A DNA stretch of 64,000 nt, taken from assembly GCA_028284705.1 (NCBI GenBank), contig JANQRE010000004.1, forward strand, positions 248,001 to 312,000, written 5' to 3'. Position numbers and translations under genes: made by a program. Positions 40,533 through 49,091 of this stretch are shown here, piece by piece; the first letter of the stretch is position 1; every line of letters starts with the position of its first letter. The notes below the pieces were generated by a model that worked only from the letters and a program-made list of their open reading frames with translations, was not told where the DNA came from and did not search any database. Source of the stretch: Paracoccaceae bacterium. Lineage in GTDB: Bacteria; Pseudomonadota; Alphaproteobacteria; Rhodobacterales; Rhodobacteraceae.

Positions 40533-40533
40533 A

Positions 40534-41148
40534 ATGGTACAACCTCTTGAATATTTGAAGGAAAGTCCAAGCCAGACTGCCGGGCCTTATGTGCATATCG
40601 GCTGTACGCCGAACTTCACCGGTATCGAGATGTACGGTGGCGATCTTGGCACCTCGATGAAGACGGGACCTGTGAAAGGCGAAGAGATCACCATCAAAGG
40701 CACCGTCTATGATGGCACGGGGACGCCGCTGCGCGATGCGCTGATCGAAATCTGGCAGCCTGATGCGGCGGGGCTTTTTCCCTCCGCCAACGAAACACGT
40801 GGGGCGGCTGATCCGAACTTCACCGGTTGGGGGCGCTCGCCGGGCGACATGACCACCGGCGAGTTCGTCTTTGAGACCGTGAAACCGGGGGCGGTTCCGT
40901 GGCCTGATGGTCAGATGCAGGCGCCGCATATCACGGCGTGGATCGTGGCGCGCGGGATCAATATCGGGCTGCACACGCGGATTTATTTCGAGGATGAAGC
41001 GGACGCGAATGCCATCGATCCGATCCTGAGCCGCATCGAACACCAGAACCGCGTGCCGACGCTTCTGGCCAAAAAAGAAAAAGACGGCGAGTATCGTTTC
41101 GACATCCACCTGCAGGGACCCAATGAGACCATTTTCTTTGACATCTGA
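40534..41148 (+). CDS. pcaG: protocatechuate 3,4-dioxygenase alpha subunit
   Basis: 204 residues. PSQTAGPYVHIGC at the N-terminus, IKGTVYDGTGTPLRDALIEI, and DPILSRIEHQNRVPTLLAKK toward the C-terminus. The non-catalytic partner of PcaH. ATG 40534 one base after the pcaH stop. Confidence 0.95.
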   Translation: MVQPLEYLKESPSQTAGPYVHIGCTPNFTGIEMYGGDLGTSMKTGPVKGEEITIKGTVYDGTGTPLRDALIEIWQPDAAGLFPSANETRGAADPNFTGWGRSPGDMTTGEFVFETVKPGAVPWPDGQMQAPHITAWIVARGINIGLHTRIYFEDEADANAIDPILSRIEHQNRVPTLLAKKEKDGEYRFDIHLQGPNETIFFDI

Positions 41149-41157
41149 GGCGCGATC

Positions 41158-41994
41158 ATGACGACACCTTGCATCATTTGCGTTGCCATCACCGGGTCTG
41201 TGCCCAGGAAGGCGGACAACCCGGCTGTGCCGATCTCGATCTCTGAACAGGTCGAAAGCACCCATGAAGCGTTTGAGGCCGGGGCCACCATCATGCACGC
41301 CCATGTGCGCAATGCGGATGAGACGCCAACGAGCGATCCGGAGAAATTTGCGGAACTCAAGGAGGCGGTTGAGAAGCATTGCCCCGGCATGATCATCCAA
41401 CTGTCGACCGGCGGACGTTCAGGTGCCGGAAATGAGCGTGGAGGCATGCTGCCGCTGCGTCCCGACATGGCGTCGCTGGCGGTGGGGTCGAATAATTTCC
41501 CGACGCGGGTTTATGAGAACCCGCCTGATCTGGTGAAGTGGCTGGCATATGAGATGCTGGAATATGATGTGAAACCCGAGATCGAAGCTTTCGATCTGAG
41601 CCATATTCTGATGGCCAAGCAGATGGCGGAGAAAGGCGAGTTGGCTGGTACGCCCTATGTACAGTTCGTCATGGGAGTCAAAAATGCGATGCCAGCGGAT
41701 CGTGAAGTTTTTGATTTCTATGTCAAAACTGTGCATCGCCTCTTTGGAGGAGACGCGCCGTGGTGTGCTGCCGGGATCGGTCCGAACCAGATCGTGCTCA
41801 ACGACTGGGCCATATCGCAAGGCGGACATGCGCGCACCGGGCTTGAGGACAATGTGCGGCTCGACAAGAGCACGCTCGCGCCATCGAATGCCGCACTTGT
41901 CCGGCGCACCGCGGAAATTTGCGCGAAATATGAACGGCCGGTTGCGACCGTGGATCAGGCCCGCGAGATGCTGGGTTTGCGACAGGCTGCGTAG
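41158..41994 (+). CDS. BKACE-family (3-keto-5-aminohexanoate cleavage) enzyme
   Basis: 278 residues, beta-keto acid cleavage enzyme family. The metal-binding motif IMHAHVRN (His47, His49) and the further conserved DMASLAVGSNNFPTRVYEN segment are present. These zinc TIM-barrel enzymes transfer acetyl-CoA onto a beta-keto acid, giving acetoacetate and an acyl-CoA. It sits nine bases after pcaG in the pca operon, so beta-ketoadipate (to acetoacetate plus succinyl-CoA) or a related beta-keto acid is a reasonable candidate substrate (inference). Confidence 0.85.
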   Translation: MTTPCIICVAITGSVPRKADNPAVPISISEQVESTHEAFEAGATIMHAHVRNADETPTSDPEKFAELKEAVEKHCPGMIIQLSTGGRSGAGNERGGMLPLRPDMASLAVGSNNFPTRVYENPPDLVKWLAYEMLEYDVKPEIEAFDLSHILMAKQMAEKGELAGTPYVQFVMGVKNAMPADREVFDFYVKTVHRLFGGDAPWCAAGIGPNQIVLNDWAISQGGHARTGLEDNVRLDKSTLAPSNAALVRRTAEICAKYERPVATVDQAREMLGLRQAA

Positions 41995-42035
41995 GTTATC
42001 GCGATAACCAGGGCGAAACTCACTAACGATTTCGC
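41994..42035. promoter_or_regulatory. two dyads upstream of the sulfatase operon
   Basis: A perfect 16-bp palindrome GGTTATCGCGATAACC (41994-42009) starts at the last base of the BKACE stop. It is followed by GCGAAA - 11 bases - TTTCGC (42013-42018, 42030-42035). Together they lie 80-120 bases before the sulfatase gene and are likely operator or transcript-end signals. Confidence 0.5.
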
Positions 42036-42077
42036 ATTGGTTTGTTATATCCCTCAACCCTAGGCTGAGGACAACGA

Positions 42078-42097
42078 GCCGCCAGGAAAATGGCGGC
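42078..42097 (+). promoter_or_regulatory. leader stem-loop before sulfatase gene
   Basis: A perfect 7-bp stem GCCGCCA/TGGCGGC with loop GGAAAA, immediately upstream of the ribosome site AAGGGAGG. It may stabilise the leader or tune translation. Confidence 0.4.
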
Positions 42098-42113
42098 CCT
42101 AAGGGAGGAAAAG

Positions 42114-43775
42114 ATGAACATCCTGTTCATCATGTATGACCAATTGCGTCATGACTATCTGTCATGTGCGGGTCACCCGAGTCTGGACACGCCAAACTTT
42201 GATCGTGTCGCGGCGAAGGGCGTGCGCTTTACCAACGCGTTCTGTCAGTCGCCCATCTGTGGGTCCAGCCGGATGAGTTTCTATACCGGGCGCTACGCAT
42301 CCTCCCATGGCGCGCAATGGAATGGCTTTCCGCTGCGGGTTGGCGAGATCACCTTGGGCGATCATCTGCGCGGCGTCGGAATGGATGCCTGGCTGATCGG
42401 TAAGACCCATATGAAAGCGGATGCCGAAGGTATGGAGCGTCTGGGGCTTGCGCCGGACAGCGTGATTGGCGCCCGACAGGCGGAATGCGGGTTTGATGTC
42501 TGGGTGCGGGATGACGGTCTGTGGGGCTACGGCCCGGACGGCTTCTACGATGAGAAACGCTCGCCCTATAACGAATTCCTGAAATCCAAGGGCTATGACG
42601 GTGACAATCCCTGGGCGGATTACGCCAATGCCGGTGTGAAAAACGGCGCGTTGGCCTCCGGCTGGATGTTCGAGAATGCCGACAAACCTGCCAATATCCG
42701 TGAAGAGGATAGCGAAACCCCCTGGCTCACCGATGAAACCCTGAAATTCATCGCGCAGACAAAGGGACCGTGGTGTGCGCATGTGAGCTATATCAAGCCG
42801 CATTGGCCCTACATTGTTCCCGCACCGTATCATGCGATGTACGGGCGCAATAACGTCCCGGCAGCCCTGCGCCACGATGCCGAATGTGTGGACCCGCATC
42901 CGGTCTACGCCGCTTTCATGAACAACAAGATCGCCGCAGCCTTCCAGCAGGACGACGTGAGAGAGAAGGTGATCCCGGCCTATATGGGCCTGATCAAGCA
43001 GTGCGACGATCAGCTTGGCCGCATTCTGGATGCGCTCGAAGCGAGCGGTCAGATCGATGAGACGATGATCGTGCTCACCTCAGATCACGGCGACTATCTG
43101 GGCGACCATTGGTTGGGGGAAAAAGATCTGTTCCACGACCCGTCGGTGAAGATCCCGATGATTGTCTATGACCCGCGCCCGCAGGCGGACGGCACGCGCG
43201 GGACGACCTGCGATGCCCTTGTGGAAGCCATTGATCTTGCACCAACATTCGTCGAATTCACAGGCGGTGAGATAGCCGATCACATTCTTGAAGGCCGTAG
43301 CCTGACACCGTGGTTGCATGGAGAAACCCCCAATTGGCGCAAGTTTGCGATCAGCGAGTTTGATTACTCCGCAACACCTCAGCGCGATGCGGTCGGCGTG
43401 AGTGCCAGAGATGCGCGGCTCTTCATGGTGTTTGATGGGCGCTACAAGATGATGCATGCGGAAGGTGGGTTCCGCCCGATGCTGTTCGATCTGGAAACCG
43501 ACCCCGATGAATTCGTTGATCTGGGAGCGTCGGACGCCCACGGGGAGGTCATTGCGAGGCTCTATGATCACCTTCGCGAATGGGGTTTGCGCATGTCGCA
43601 GCGGGTGACCCGTTCCGACGCGCAGATCGATGCGATGCGCGGACGGTCGCGGCGCCGCGGGATTTTGCCATTCCTGAAAGACGGATCGGAAGTGCCGCCG
43701 GAATTGACCGAAAAGTATCGGGGTCCTGCGCGGCAGAACTTTATGACCGAGACCGTGGAGACGCCGGATGACTAG
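42114..43775 (+). CDS. sulfatase/phosphonate monoester hydrolase superfamily enzyme
   Basis: 553 residues, type I sulfatase fold, no signal peptide (cytoplasmic). N-terminal metal site MYDQLRHD (Asp9), the active-site segment PICGSSRMSFYTGRY with Cys49 as candidate formylglycine, later LTSDHGDYLGDH with metal ligands, and GEKDLFHDPSVKIPM. The motif reads C-G-S-S-R instead of canonical C-x-P/A-x-R. Start 42114 chosen for AAGGGAGG. Overlaps the TRAP permease gene by eight bases; likely hydrolyses an imported sulfate or phosph(on)ate ester. Confidence 0.85.
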   Translation: MNILFIMYDQLRHDYLSCAGHPSLDTPNFDRVAAKGVRFTNAFCQSPICGSSRMSFYTGRYASSHGAQWNGFPLRVGEITLGDHLRGVGMDAWLIGKTHMKADAEGMERLGLAPDSVIGARQAECGFDVWVRDDGLWGYGPDGFYDEKRSPYNEFLKSKGYDGDNPWADYANAGVKNGALASGWMFENADKPANIREEDSETPWLTDETLKFIAQTKGPWCAHVSYIKPHWPYIVPAPYHAMYGRNNVPAALRHDAECVDPHPVYAAFMNNKIAAAFQQDDVREKVIPAYMGLIKQCDDQLGRILDALEASGQIDETMIVLTSDHGDYLGDHWLGEKDLFHDPSVKIPMIVYDPRPQADGTRGTTCDALVEAIDLAPTFVEFTGGEIADHILEGRSLTPWLHGETPNWRKFAISEFDYSATPQRDAVGVSARDARLFMVFDGRYKMMHAEGGFRPMLFDLETDPDEFVDLGASDAHGEVIARLYDHLREWGLRMSQRVTRSDAQIDAMRGRSRRRGILPFLKDGSEVPPELTEKYRGPARQNFMTETVETPDD

Positions 43776-45864
43776 CGCAGAGACCACATCGGTTCCATTT
43801 GAGCGACGTCTGGCTGATGTGCTCGCGGTGACCTTTGCGATGGTGATCCTGTTCTATGCCGCCGGTGGACCGCTCAGCGATTTCGTGCGCTGGTTCATCG
43901 AAAGCACAACCGCAGATTTTGAGGAGCTGTCACGGCGCGAGCAACGCGCCTTGTTCCGTGAACACTGGTTGGGCAGCACCTGGCGTTCCATCGAACGCGG
44001 AGTGTTACAGCCGACCGGATTGATCCTTGGTCTGCCCATTCTGTTCGGCCTCGTGATCTCTTCCCTCACGCTTCACAAACAAGCGGGTTTGAGGTGGCTG
44101 AACTGGGTGTTGGCTTTGGCCTCCATCGTGACTTTGGCTGTCTGGATTGCCGGCATCTTCGCCACTGATTCAGGTCTGCTGCCATCGGCGGACCCAATTG
44201 ACTTCATCATGTTCCCGGTCTCCGCAGCGGTTGCGCTCTATCTGACTTGGCGCATGTTTGGTGGGTTCATCGCCGGTTTCTGTCTGTTCTGGGTGGCGTA
44301 TCTCTTCATTCGCGGGGACATGCCGGCCTGGACGGGTATCTTTCAGGGCTCTGACGCGCCTTTCGATCAGAACCTGCGCGCCATGGTGCAGAATTTCTGG
44401 GCGCAAACCGGGGGCATATTCGGGCAACCCATTCAGGTGGTTTCCGGCAATGTGTTGATCTTTATCGTGTTCGGCGCCGTGTTGATGGCCTCGGGTGCGG
44501 GAGATCTTCTGATGAAGATCGCCAACCGCTTGACCGGTGGGTTCATCGGCGGTGCGGCCCATGCTTCTGTCGCCTCGTCTGCTCTCTTCGGCACGCTGTC
44601 AGGTGCTGCGATCTCCAATGTTGTGTCCACTGGCGTTATGACCATCCCGGTCATCAAGAAGGCGGGCTTTAGGCCAGCCTTCGCCGGTGCGGTGGAGGCG
44701 GCAGCTTCCACCGGTGGTCAGGTTATGCCGCCTGTGATGGGAGTTGTGGCATTCTTCGTCGCGGGCCAGATCGGGTTGGAATATCGCTACATCGTTGTTG
44801 CGGCGATCCTTCCCGCGCTTTTCTACTATGTTGGCACGTTCATGGCCGTATATTTCGAGGCGCGCAGGGCAGGGGTCGGAGCGTTGCCCGCAGATCAGCG
44901 ACCGGGTCTGGATCGGCGCGAATTCCGCCAGTGTTTGGTTTTCATCATTCCGCTCGGCGTTTTGTCGACCTTCCTGTTCATCCAGCCCTCGGTTCCAAAG
45001 GCAGGTTTCTACGGCTTCATGGCAGCCTTACTGACATCGCTGGCCCTGTTCCCGGATTTTCGCAATCGGCGGAAGCTGTGGAAGGCTTTTGTGGAGGCGG
45101 GGCGGATGTCTGCATCGATAGTCGTGATCGTTGCAGCGATTGGTTTGATCGTGGGGCTGATCCAGCTTTCTGGCTTTGCAGGCCGGTTGTCGCTTCTGCT
45201 GGCGCAACTCGCGGATGGTCCCCTTCTGGTGGTTCTCATTGTCGTCGCGCTTGGATCGATCGTGCTCGGGATGGGGCTGCCGCCGGGTGCCACCTATTTC
45301 ATCATCGTCATTGCGTTAAGTTCGGGCATTGACGCCGTCGGTATCCCGGAACTGACCTTGCACCTGTTTGTGGTCTTCTTTGCCGTGATGTCCACCGTGA
45401 CGCCACCCGTCGCACTTGCAGCTTTCGCAGCGGCGCCGATTGCTGGTGCCGATCCGATCCGGACAGGGTTTGCTGCGGCCAAGATTGGCTTGGCCGGGTT
45501 CTTGATCCCATTTGTCTTCGCCTATCATCCGGCTGTTCTCTACAAATTGCAGATACTCTTTGATTGGTTCGGCTCGGATGTCTCGAAATCCGCGGCGATG
45601 ATCAATCCGCATGACATCACCTGGTTTGCGTTTTTCTGGATCCTGCTTGCCTTCACCCTGGCGCTTTGGCTGATGTCCTCGGCCCTTGCGGGTCATGAGA
45701 AAAACGCCTTGTCGATGCCGGAGCGCGTGCTGCGGGTGATTGCAGGGATTGCTGTACTTTTGCCGAATATGACCGTTGCCGGGCCCGCCTTGGCGCTTGG
45801 GATCGGCTTGATCGGATTCCACAGACTCCGAAGCACGACTTCGGACAACACAACCGCGGCGTGA
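43768..45864 (+). CDS. TRAP transporter fused permease (4TM-12TM)
   Basis: 698 residues with many helices; a DctQ-like part at the N-terminus and DctM-like core from about 180 (GAVLMASGAGDLLMKIANRL, ASTGGQVMPPVMGVVAFFVA, GLPPGATYFIIVIALSSGI). Fused permeases of this type work with TAXI-family binding proteins, one of which follows. The gene overlaps the hydrolase gene. Secondary, Na+-driven uptake by family knowledge. Confidence 0.92.
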   Translation: MTSAETTSVPFERRLADVLAVTFAMVILFYAAGGPLSDFVRWFIESTTADFEELSRREQRALFREHWLGSTWRSIERGVLQPTGLILGLPILFGLVISSLTLHKQAGLRWLNWVLALASIVTLAVWIAGIFATDSGLLPSADPIDFIMFPVSAAVALYLTWRMFGGFIAGFCLFWVAYLFIRGDMPAWTGIFQGSDAPFDQNLRAMVQNFWAQTGGIFGQPIQVVSGNVLIFIVFGAVLMASGAGDLLMKIANRLTGGFIGGAAHASVASSALFGTLSGAAISNVVSTGVMTIPVIKKAGFRPAFAGAVEAAASTGGQVMPPVMGVVAFFVAGQIGLEYRYIVVAAILPALFYYVGTFMAVYFEARRAGVGALPADQRPGLDRREFRQCLVFIIPLGVLSTFLFIQPSVPKAGFYGFMAALLTSLALFPDFRNRRKLWKAFVEAGRMSASIVVIVAAIGLIVGLIQLSGFAGRLSLLLAQLADGPLLVVLIVVALGSIVLGMGLPPGATYFIIVIALSSGIDAVGIPELTLHLFVVFFAVMSTVTPPVALAAFAAAPIAGADPIRTGFAAAKIGLAGFLIPFVFAYHPAVLYKLQILFDWFGSDVSKSAAMINPHDITWFAFFWILLAFTLALWLMSSALAGHEKNALSMPERVLRVIAGIAVLLPNMTVAGPALALGIGLIGFHRLRSTTSDNTTAA

Positions 45865-45894
45865 CCGCATTTGAAGCCAACTGGGAGGACCTGA

Positions 45895-46866
45895 ATGAAA
45901 CATCTAATTGCAAGCGCCGCTATTGCCGCCGCGCTATCTGCTCCGGTCGCCGCGCAGGAGGCGCTGCGCATGGCAACCATCGCTCCGAGCCTTGGGCAAG
46001 CGATCACCATGGCGACCTTCGCCAATATCGTGAACGACAATCAGGATGCCGTGACTATCGAGGTCGCCGCAGGAGGTGCTGCGACGTTGCACATGCTTGA
46101 GGTCGGGCGTGGCAATCTGGAGATGTCGATGACCTCTCCGGTGATCTACAACCTGATGGCGGCTGGCAAAGCGATGTATCAGAAGGAGGAGGACGCAGCC
46201 GAGGCCTCGAAGAACGTGGCTCTGCTCATGTGGTTCCCCTACGGTCAGTATCACTTTGCTGTGCGCGGTGACAGCGACATCGAATTGCTGGATGATATCG
46301 AAGGCGCAACCGTCTTTCTCGGACCCCAAGGGGGCGGTGCTTTCAACGCGGCCAAGGGGTGGATTGAGGCGACAACTGGCTTGGTCGCAGGTGAAGACTA
46401 CGAAGCGATCACCTCGAACTGGCAGACCGGTTTCCAGGCGTTTCTGGATGGCACCATTGATATGTACACAAATGGCTGCCTCGATCCGTGCCAACAGTTT
46501 CTGCAATTCACAGAGACAGAGACCCTGCGCTTCATCGGTCCGGAAAGTCACGAGGGCGAGGGTGTCGATAAATGGCTGGGCAAGTGGCGCTATAGGGCCG
46601 AAGTTCCGGCCGGGCTCTACGAAGGGCAGACAAACGATGCAGCTGTGATGTCCTTCGACACCGCGGTGGGGATCGCCGTGCGCGGCGATATCGACGAGGA
46701 GATCGTCTATCAGATGACCAAGGCCTTCTGGGACAACATCGACAGTGTGACCTCCGAGGCTCCGTGGGCGAAGGCGTTGGATATCAACTTCGCAGCGTCG
46801 CAGCGCGGTCAGATGCAACTGCATCCTGGGGCTGCAAGGTACTACAAAGAAGTCGGTGCGATGTAG
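45895..46866 (+). CDS. TAXI-family TRAP substrate-binding protein
   Basis: 323 residues. Signal peptide KHLIASAAIAAALSAPVAAQ; TAXI-type receptor region MATIAPSLGQAITMATFANI and LGPQGGGAFNAAKGWIE. The periplasmic receptor for the fused permease 30 bases upstream. The ligand is unknown; context suggests a sulfated or phosph(on)ate-bearing organic acid or aromatic compound (inference). Confidence 0.9.
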   Translation: MKHLIASAAIAAALSAPVAAQEALRMATIAPSLGQAITMATFANIVNDNQDAVTIEVAAGGAATLHMLEVGRGNLEMSMTSPVIYNLMAAGKAMYQKEEDAAEASKNVALLMWFPYGQYHFAVRGDSDIELLDDIEGATVFLGPQGGGAFNAAKGWIEATTGLVAGEDYEAITSNWQTGFQAFLDGTIDMYTNGCLDPCQQFLQFTETETLRFIGPESHEGEGVDKWLGKWRYRAEVPAGLYEGQTNDAAVMSFDTAVGIAVRGDIDEEIVYQMTKAFWDNIDSVTSEAPWAKALDINFAASQRGQMQLHPGAARYYKEVGAM

Positions 46867-46874
46867 TGACCGTT

Positions 46875-46902
46875 TGGCGGGCGGCTTGAGCGCCGCCTGC
46901 CA
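46875..46902. terminator. bidirectional stem-loop between convergent genes
   Basis: TGGCGGGCGGC and GCCGCCTGCCA form an 11-bp stem (one G-T pair) with loop TTGAGC. It fills the 41-base gap between the TAXI gene and the convergent MBL gene. No T-run. Confidence 0.6.
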
Positions 46903-46907
46903 CTTGT

Positions 46908-48191
46908 CTAGCTGCCGGTGGCGTCTTCTTCCTGCTTCGCGGTCAGCAGGTAATAATTTCGCGCGCAGGCGTTGGATTGCTGGCCCGCCAGCATTCGCAT
47001 GGCGCTGATCCGCGTGGCTGTCGCATCTGCGTGAGATGGATCGATCTTGACGACGCGGCTGGCGAGTTGCAGCGCCCATTGGGCATCGCCATCGGCGAGT
47101 GCATTGCGCGCAGCGTCCGCAAGTTTGTCCACACCGCCCACGAGCGCCGCAAACCGATCCGCCTCGTCCCGCGGCGGAAGCGGGAAGAGCGTTGCCGGGT
47201 CGCCGTCAAACCAGCCCAGGGTTCCGGCGAAATAGGCCCTCACGGACCACGCAACAGTGCCGTAATACTCTTGAAGAAATGGCTTGTCCTTCAGGTGGTC
47301 CGGAAGCGTCACGAAGCGGACCAACTCGTCGGCGGTCATGCCGAGATTCATTCCCTCCGCCGATTTGGCAACGACAAAGCGAATGGCTTCTTCGTAGGCG
47401 CCAAGGCTTTCCTTGATGGTCGCCGAGCCAAAGACCGGTTTGGAGTGTCCGGGCGCAAGCACGTCGGCCTCGAAGCTGGCGAGCGTGGCGAGGCTGTCGG
47501 CCCATACGTCAAAGTCGCGATAGGGTGTGCCACGGATGGCGTAGAGATTGGGGAAGCTTGTGTAGTAGTTATCGGCGGAGAACAGCAGCTTTTGATCGGG
47601 CAGGAAGACAACGACATTGTCGGCGCATTCGCCGGGAGCGAAAGCCAGTTGTAGGGTCACACCGCAACGCGTGAGGGTCTCACCATCGGTATGAACGAAG
47701 GCGTTGGGTGGAATATGGCCCTGACCTAGTCCTTCCAGCGGTCTGTCACCCGGGCCCAGGCCAAGATTGATGCGCTCTGTGCCAAATTCCAGTCCGATGC
47801 CGAATTGCCGCTTGGCACGTTCGACCAAAGCCTTGCCGGGACCTGGTTTATCGGCACCTCGCACAAGGTCGCTGTCAAACGCATGATGGGCCAGGATTTC
47901 CACCGGGTTGCCTTCCGCGAACACACTTGCGCCGGAGATGTGGTCGCGATGCGAATGCGTGTAGATGATGGTCTTGACGGGCTTGTCGGTGATTTTGCGA
48001 AACTCGGCGAGGATGTTTTCCGCGGCTTTCGTGCTTTCCGTGGTGTCGATGATGATGAGGCCGTCCTCACCGACGATCACCCCCACATTTGAGGCGGCAA
48101 AGCCCACGGCCAGATAGGCATTGTCCGTCAGCGTGTAGATGTTTTTCTCAAACTCGGCATTGTGGGCGCGCAGCTTCTCTTCGGGTGTCAT
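46908..48191 (-). CDS. alkyl-sulfatase-like MBL-fold hydrolase
   Basis: 427 residues, no signal peptide. MBL metal motif THSHRDH (78-84), later LAFAPGECADNVVVFLP and DVLAPGHSKPVFG. A long C-terminal helical part (about 290-427) resembles the dimerisation domain of SdsA1-type alkyl sulfatases (DELVRFVTLPDHLKDKPFLQ). It could cleave an alkyl sulfate or another ester. The ATG at 48191 overlaps the SDR stop (ATGA), so the two are one transcription unit. Confidence 0.82.
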   Translation of the reverse strand: MTPEEKLRAHNAEFEKNIYTLTDNAYLAVGFAASNVGVIVGEDGLIIIDTTESTKAAENILAEFRKITDKPVKTIIYTHSHRDHISGASVFAEGNPVEILAHHAFDSDLVRGADKPGPGKALVERAKRQFGIGLEFGTERINLGLGPGDRPLEGLGQGHIPPNAFVHTDGETLTRCGVTLQLAFAPGECADNVVVFLPDQKLLFSADNYYTSFPNLYAIRGTPYRDFDVWADSLATLASFEADVLAPGHSKPVFGSATIKESLGAYEEAIRFVVAKSAEGMNLGMTADELVRFVTLPDHLKDKPFLQEYYGTVAWSVRAYFAGTLGWFDGDPATLFPLPPRDEADRFAALVGGVDKLADAARNALADGDAQWALQLASRVVKIDPSHADATATRISAMRMLAGQQSNACARNYYLLTAKQEEDATGS

Positions 48192-48994
48192 TGGCTGGTC
48201 TCGCTTCTGCCCTTCATGGCTTCCAGACCCAATGCGTCGGCCATGTTGAACCCACCCATGCCGCCATCCACGGGAATGTCGATGCCTTTGAGCCATCCGC
48301 TTTTCTCGGACAAAAGGAAGACCGCGATTTCCGCGATTTCCTGCGGTGTTCCGGGCCGTCCGGCCCGTTCGAGATTTTTGACCATCTTCTCGCCAAAGGC
48401 GCGCGCGAAATCATCGAGAATGCCTGTGGCGACGGCCCCGGGGCTGATCGAGTTTGCGCGCAGGTCCATGCCGATCAGGTCTTCCGTCATCGCAAGTGTC
48501 CAGAGGATCATCGCCTCTTTCGACAGGTTGTAGCAGCGGGTGGCGTCCATACCCTCTTCCGCGATGAACTCGTCAAGACCGGCTGCGTCCGTCAGAGATG
48601 CGAGGCGCTTGTTCTGGTCGATATTATCGCGCCACGCCGCACCTGCACGAGAGGCCATGTTCACGATTGAGCCACCTTTCCGCAGGTGCGGCAGCATCGC
48701 TTGGGTGAACTGTCTTTGCCCAAGGAAATTCACTTGAAGGATGGCGGCTTCCAAACCTTCTCGGGGCGGCAAGCCGGCATTGTTGCACAAGCCGTCCAGA
48801 GGTGTAGAGACCGCATTCGCAGCACGTGTGATGGAAGCCGGATCGTTGAGATCGAGCATGATGAACTCATCAACGTTTTCCGCCGTCTCGCGCAGGTCGA
48901 ATCCGATCACGGTGTCGCCGTTGGACTTTAGCATACGTGCGATCTCTGCTCCGATACCGCTTGCGACACCGGTTACGGCGTAAGTGTTCGGCAC
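48188..48994 (-). CDS. SDR-family oxidoreductase (coniferyl-alcohol-dehydrogenase-like)
   Basis: 268 residues. NAD(P) motif TGVASGIG (7-14), NNAG, catalytic Ser in VNMASRAGAAW and YNLSK (Tyr-x-x-x-Lys), C-terminal IDIPVDGGMG. About 30 extra residues between Ser and Tyr, also present in the second SDR at 53576, are typical of the coniferyl-alcohol dehydrogenase group. GTG start at 48994, fixed by AGGGAGG; the longer frame is rejected. First gene of the SDR-MBL pair, divergent from a LysR gene. Confidence 0.85.
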   Translation of the reverse strand: MPNTYAVTGVASGIGAEIARMLKSNGDTVIGFDLRETAENVDEFIMLDLNDPASITRAANAVSTPLDGLCNNAGLPPREGLEAAILQVNFLGQRQFTQAMLPHLRKGGSIVNMASRAGAAWRDNIDQNKRLASLTDAAGLDEFIAEEGMDATRCYNLSKEAMILWTLAMTEDLIGMDLRANSISPGAVATGILDDFARAFGEKMVKNLERAGRPGTPQEIAEIAVFLLSEKSGWLKGIDIPVDGGMGGFNMADALGLEAMKGRSETSQ

Positions 48995-49091
48995 GGCCAA
49001 CCTCCCTGATGAGTGTTCCTTGCCAAGTGTAACGCGTGTAATGATCACGAATAGACCACAATTCCGATGACCTATAACGTTTGGTGATCAC

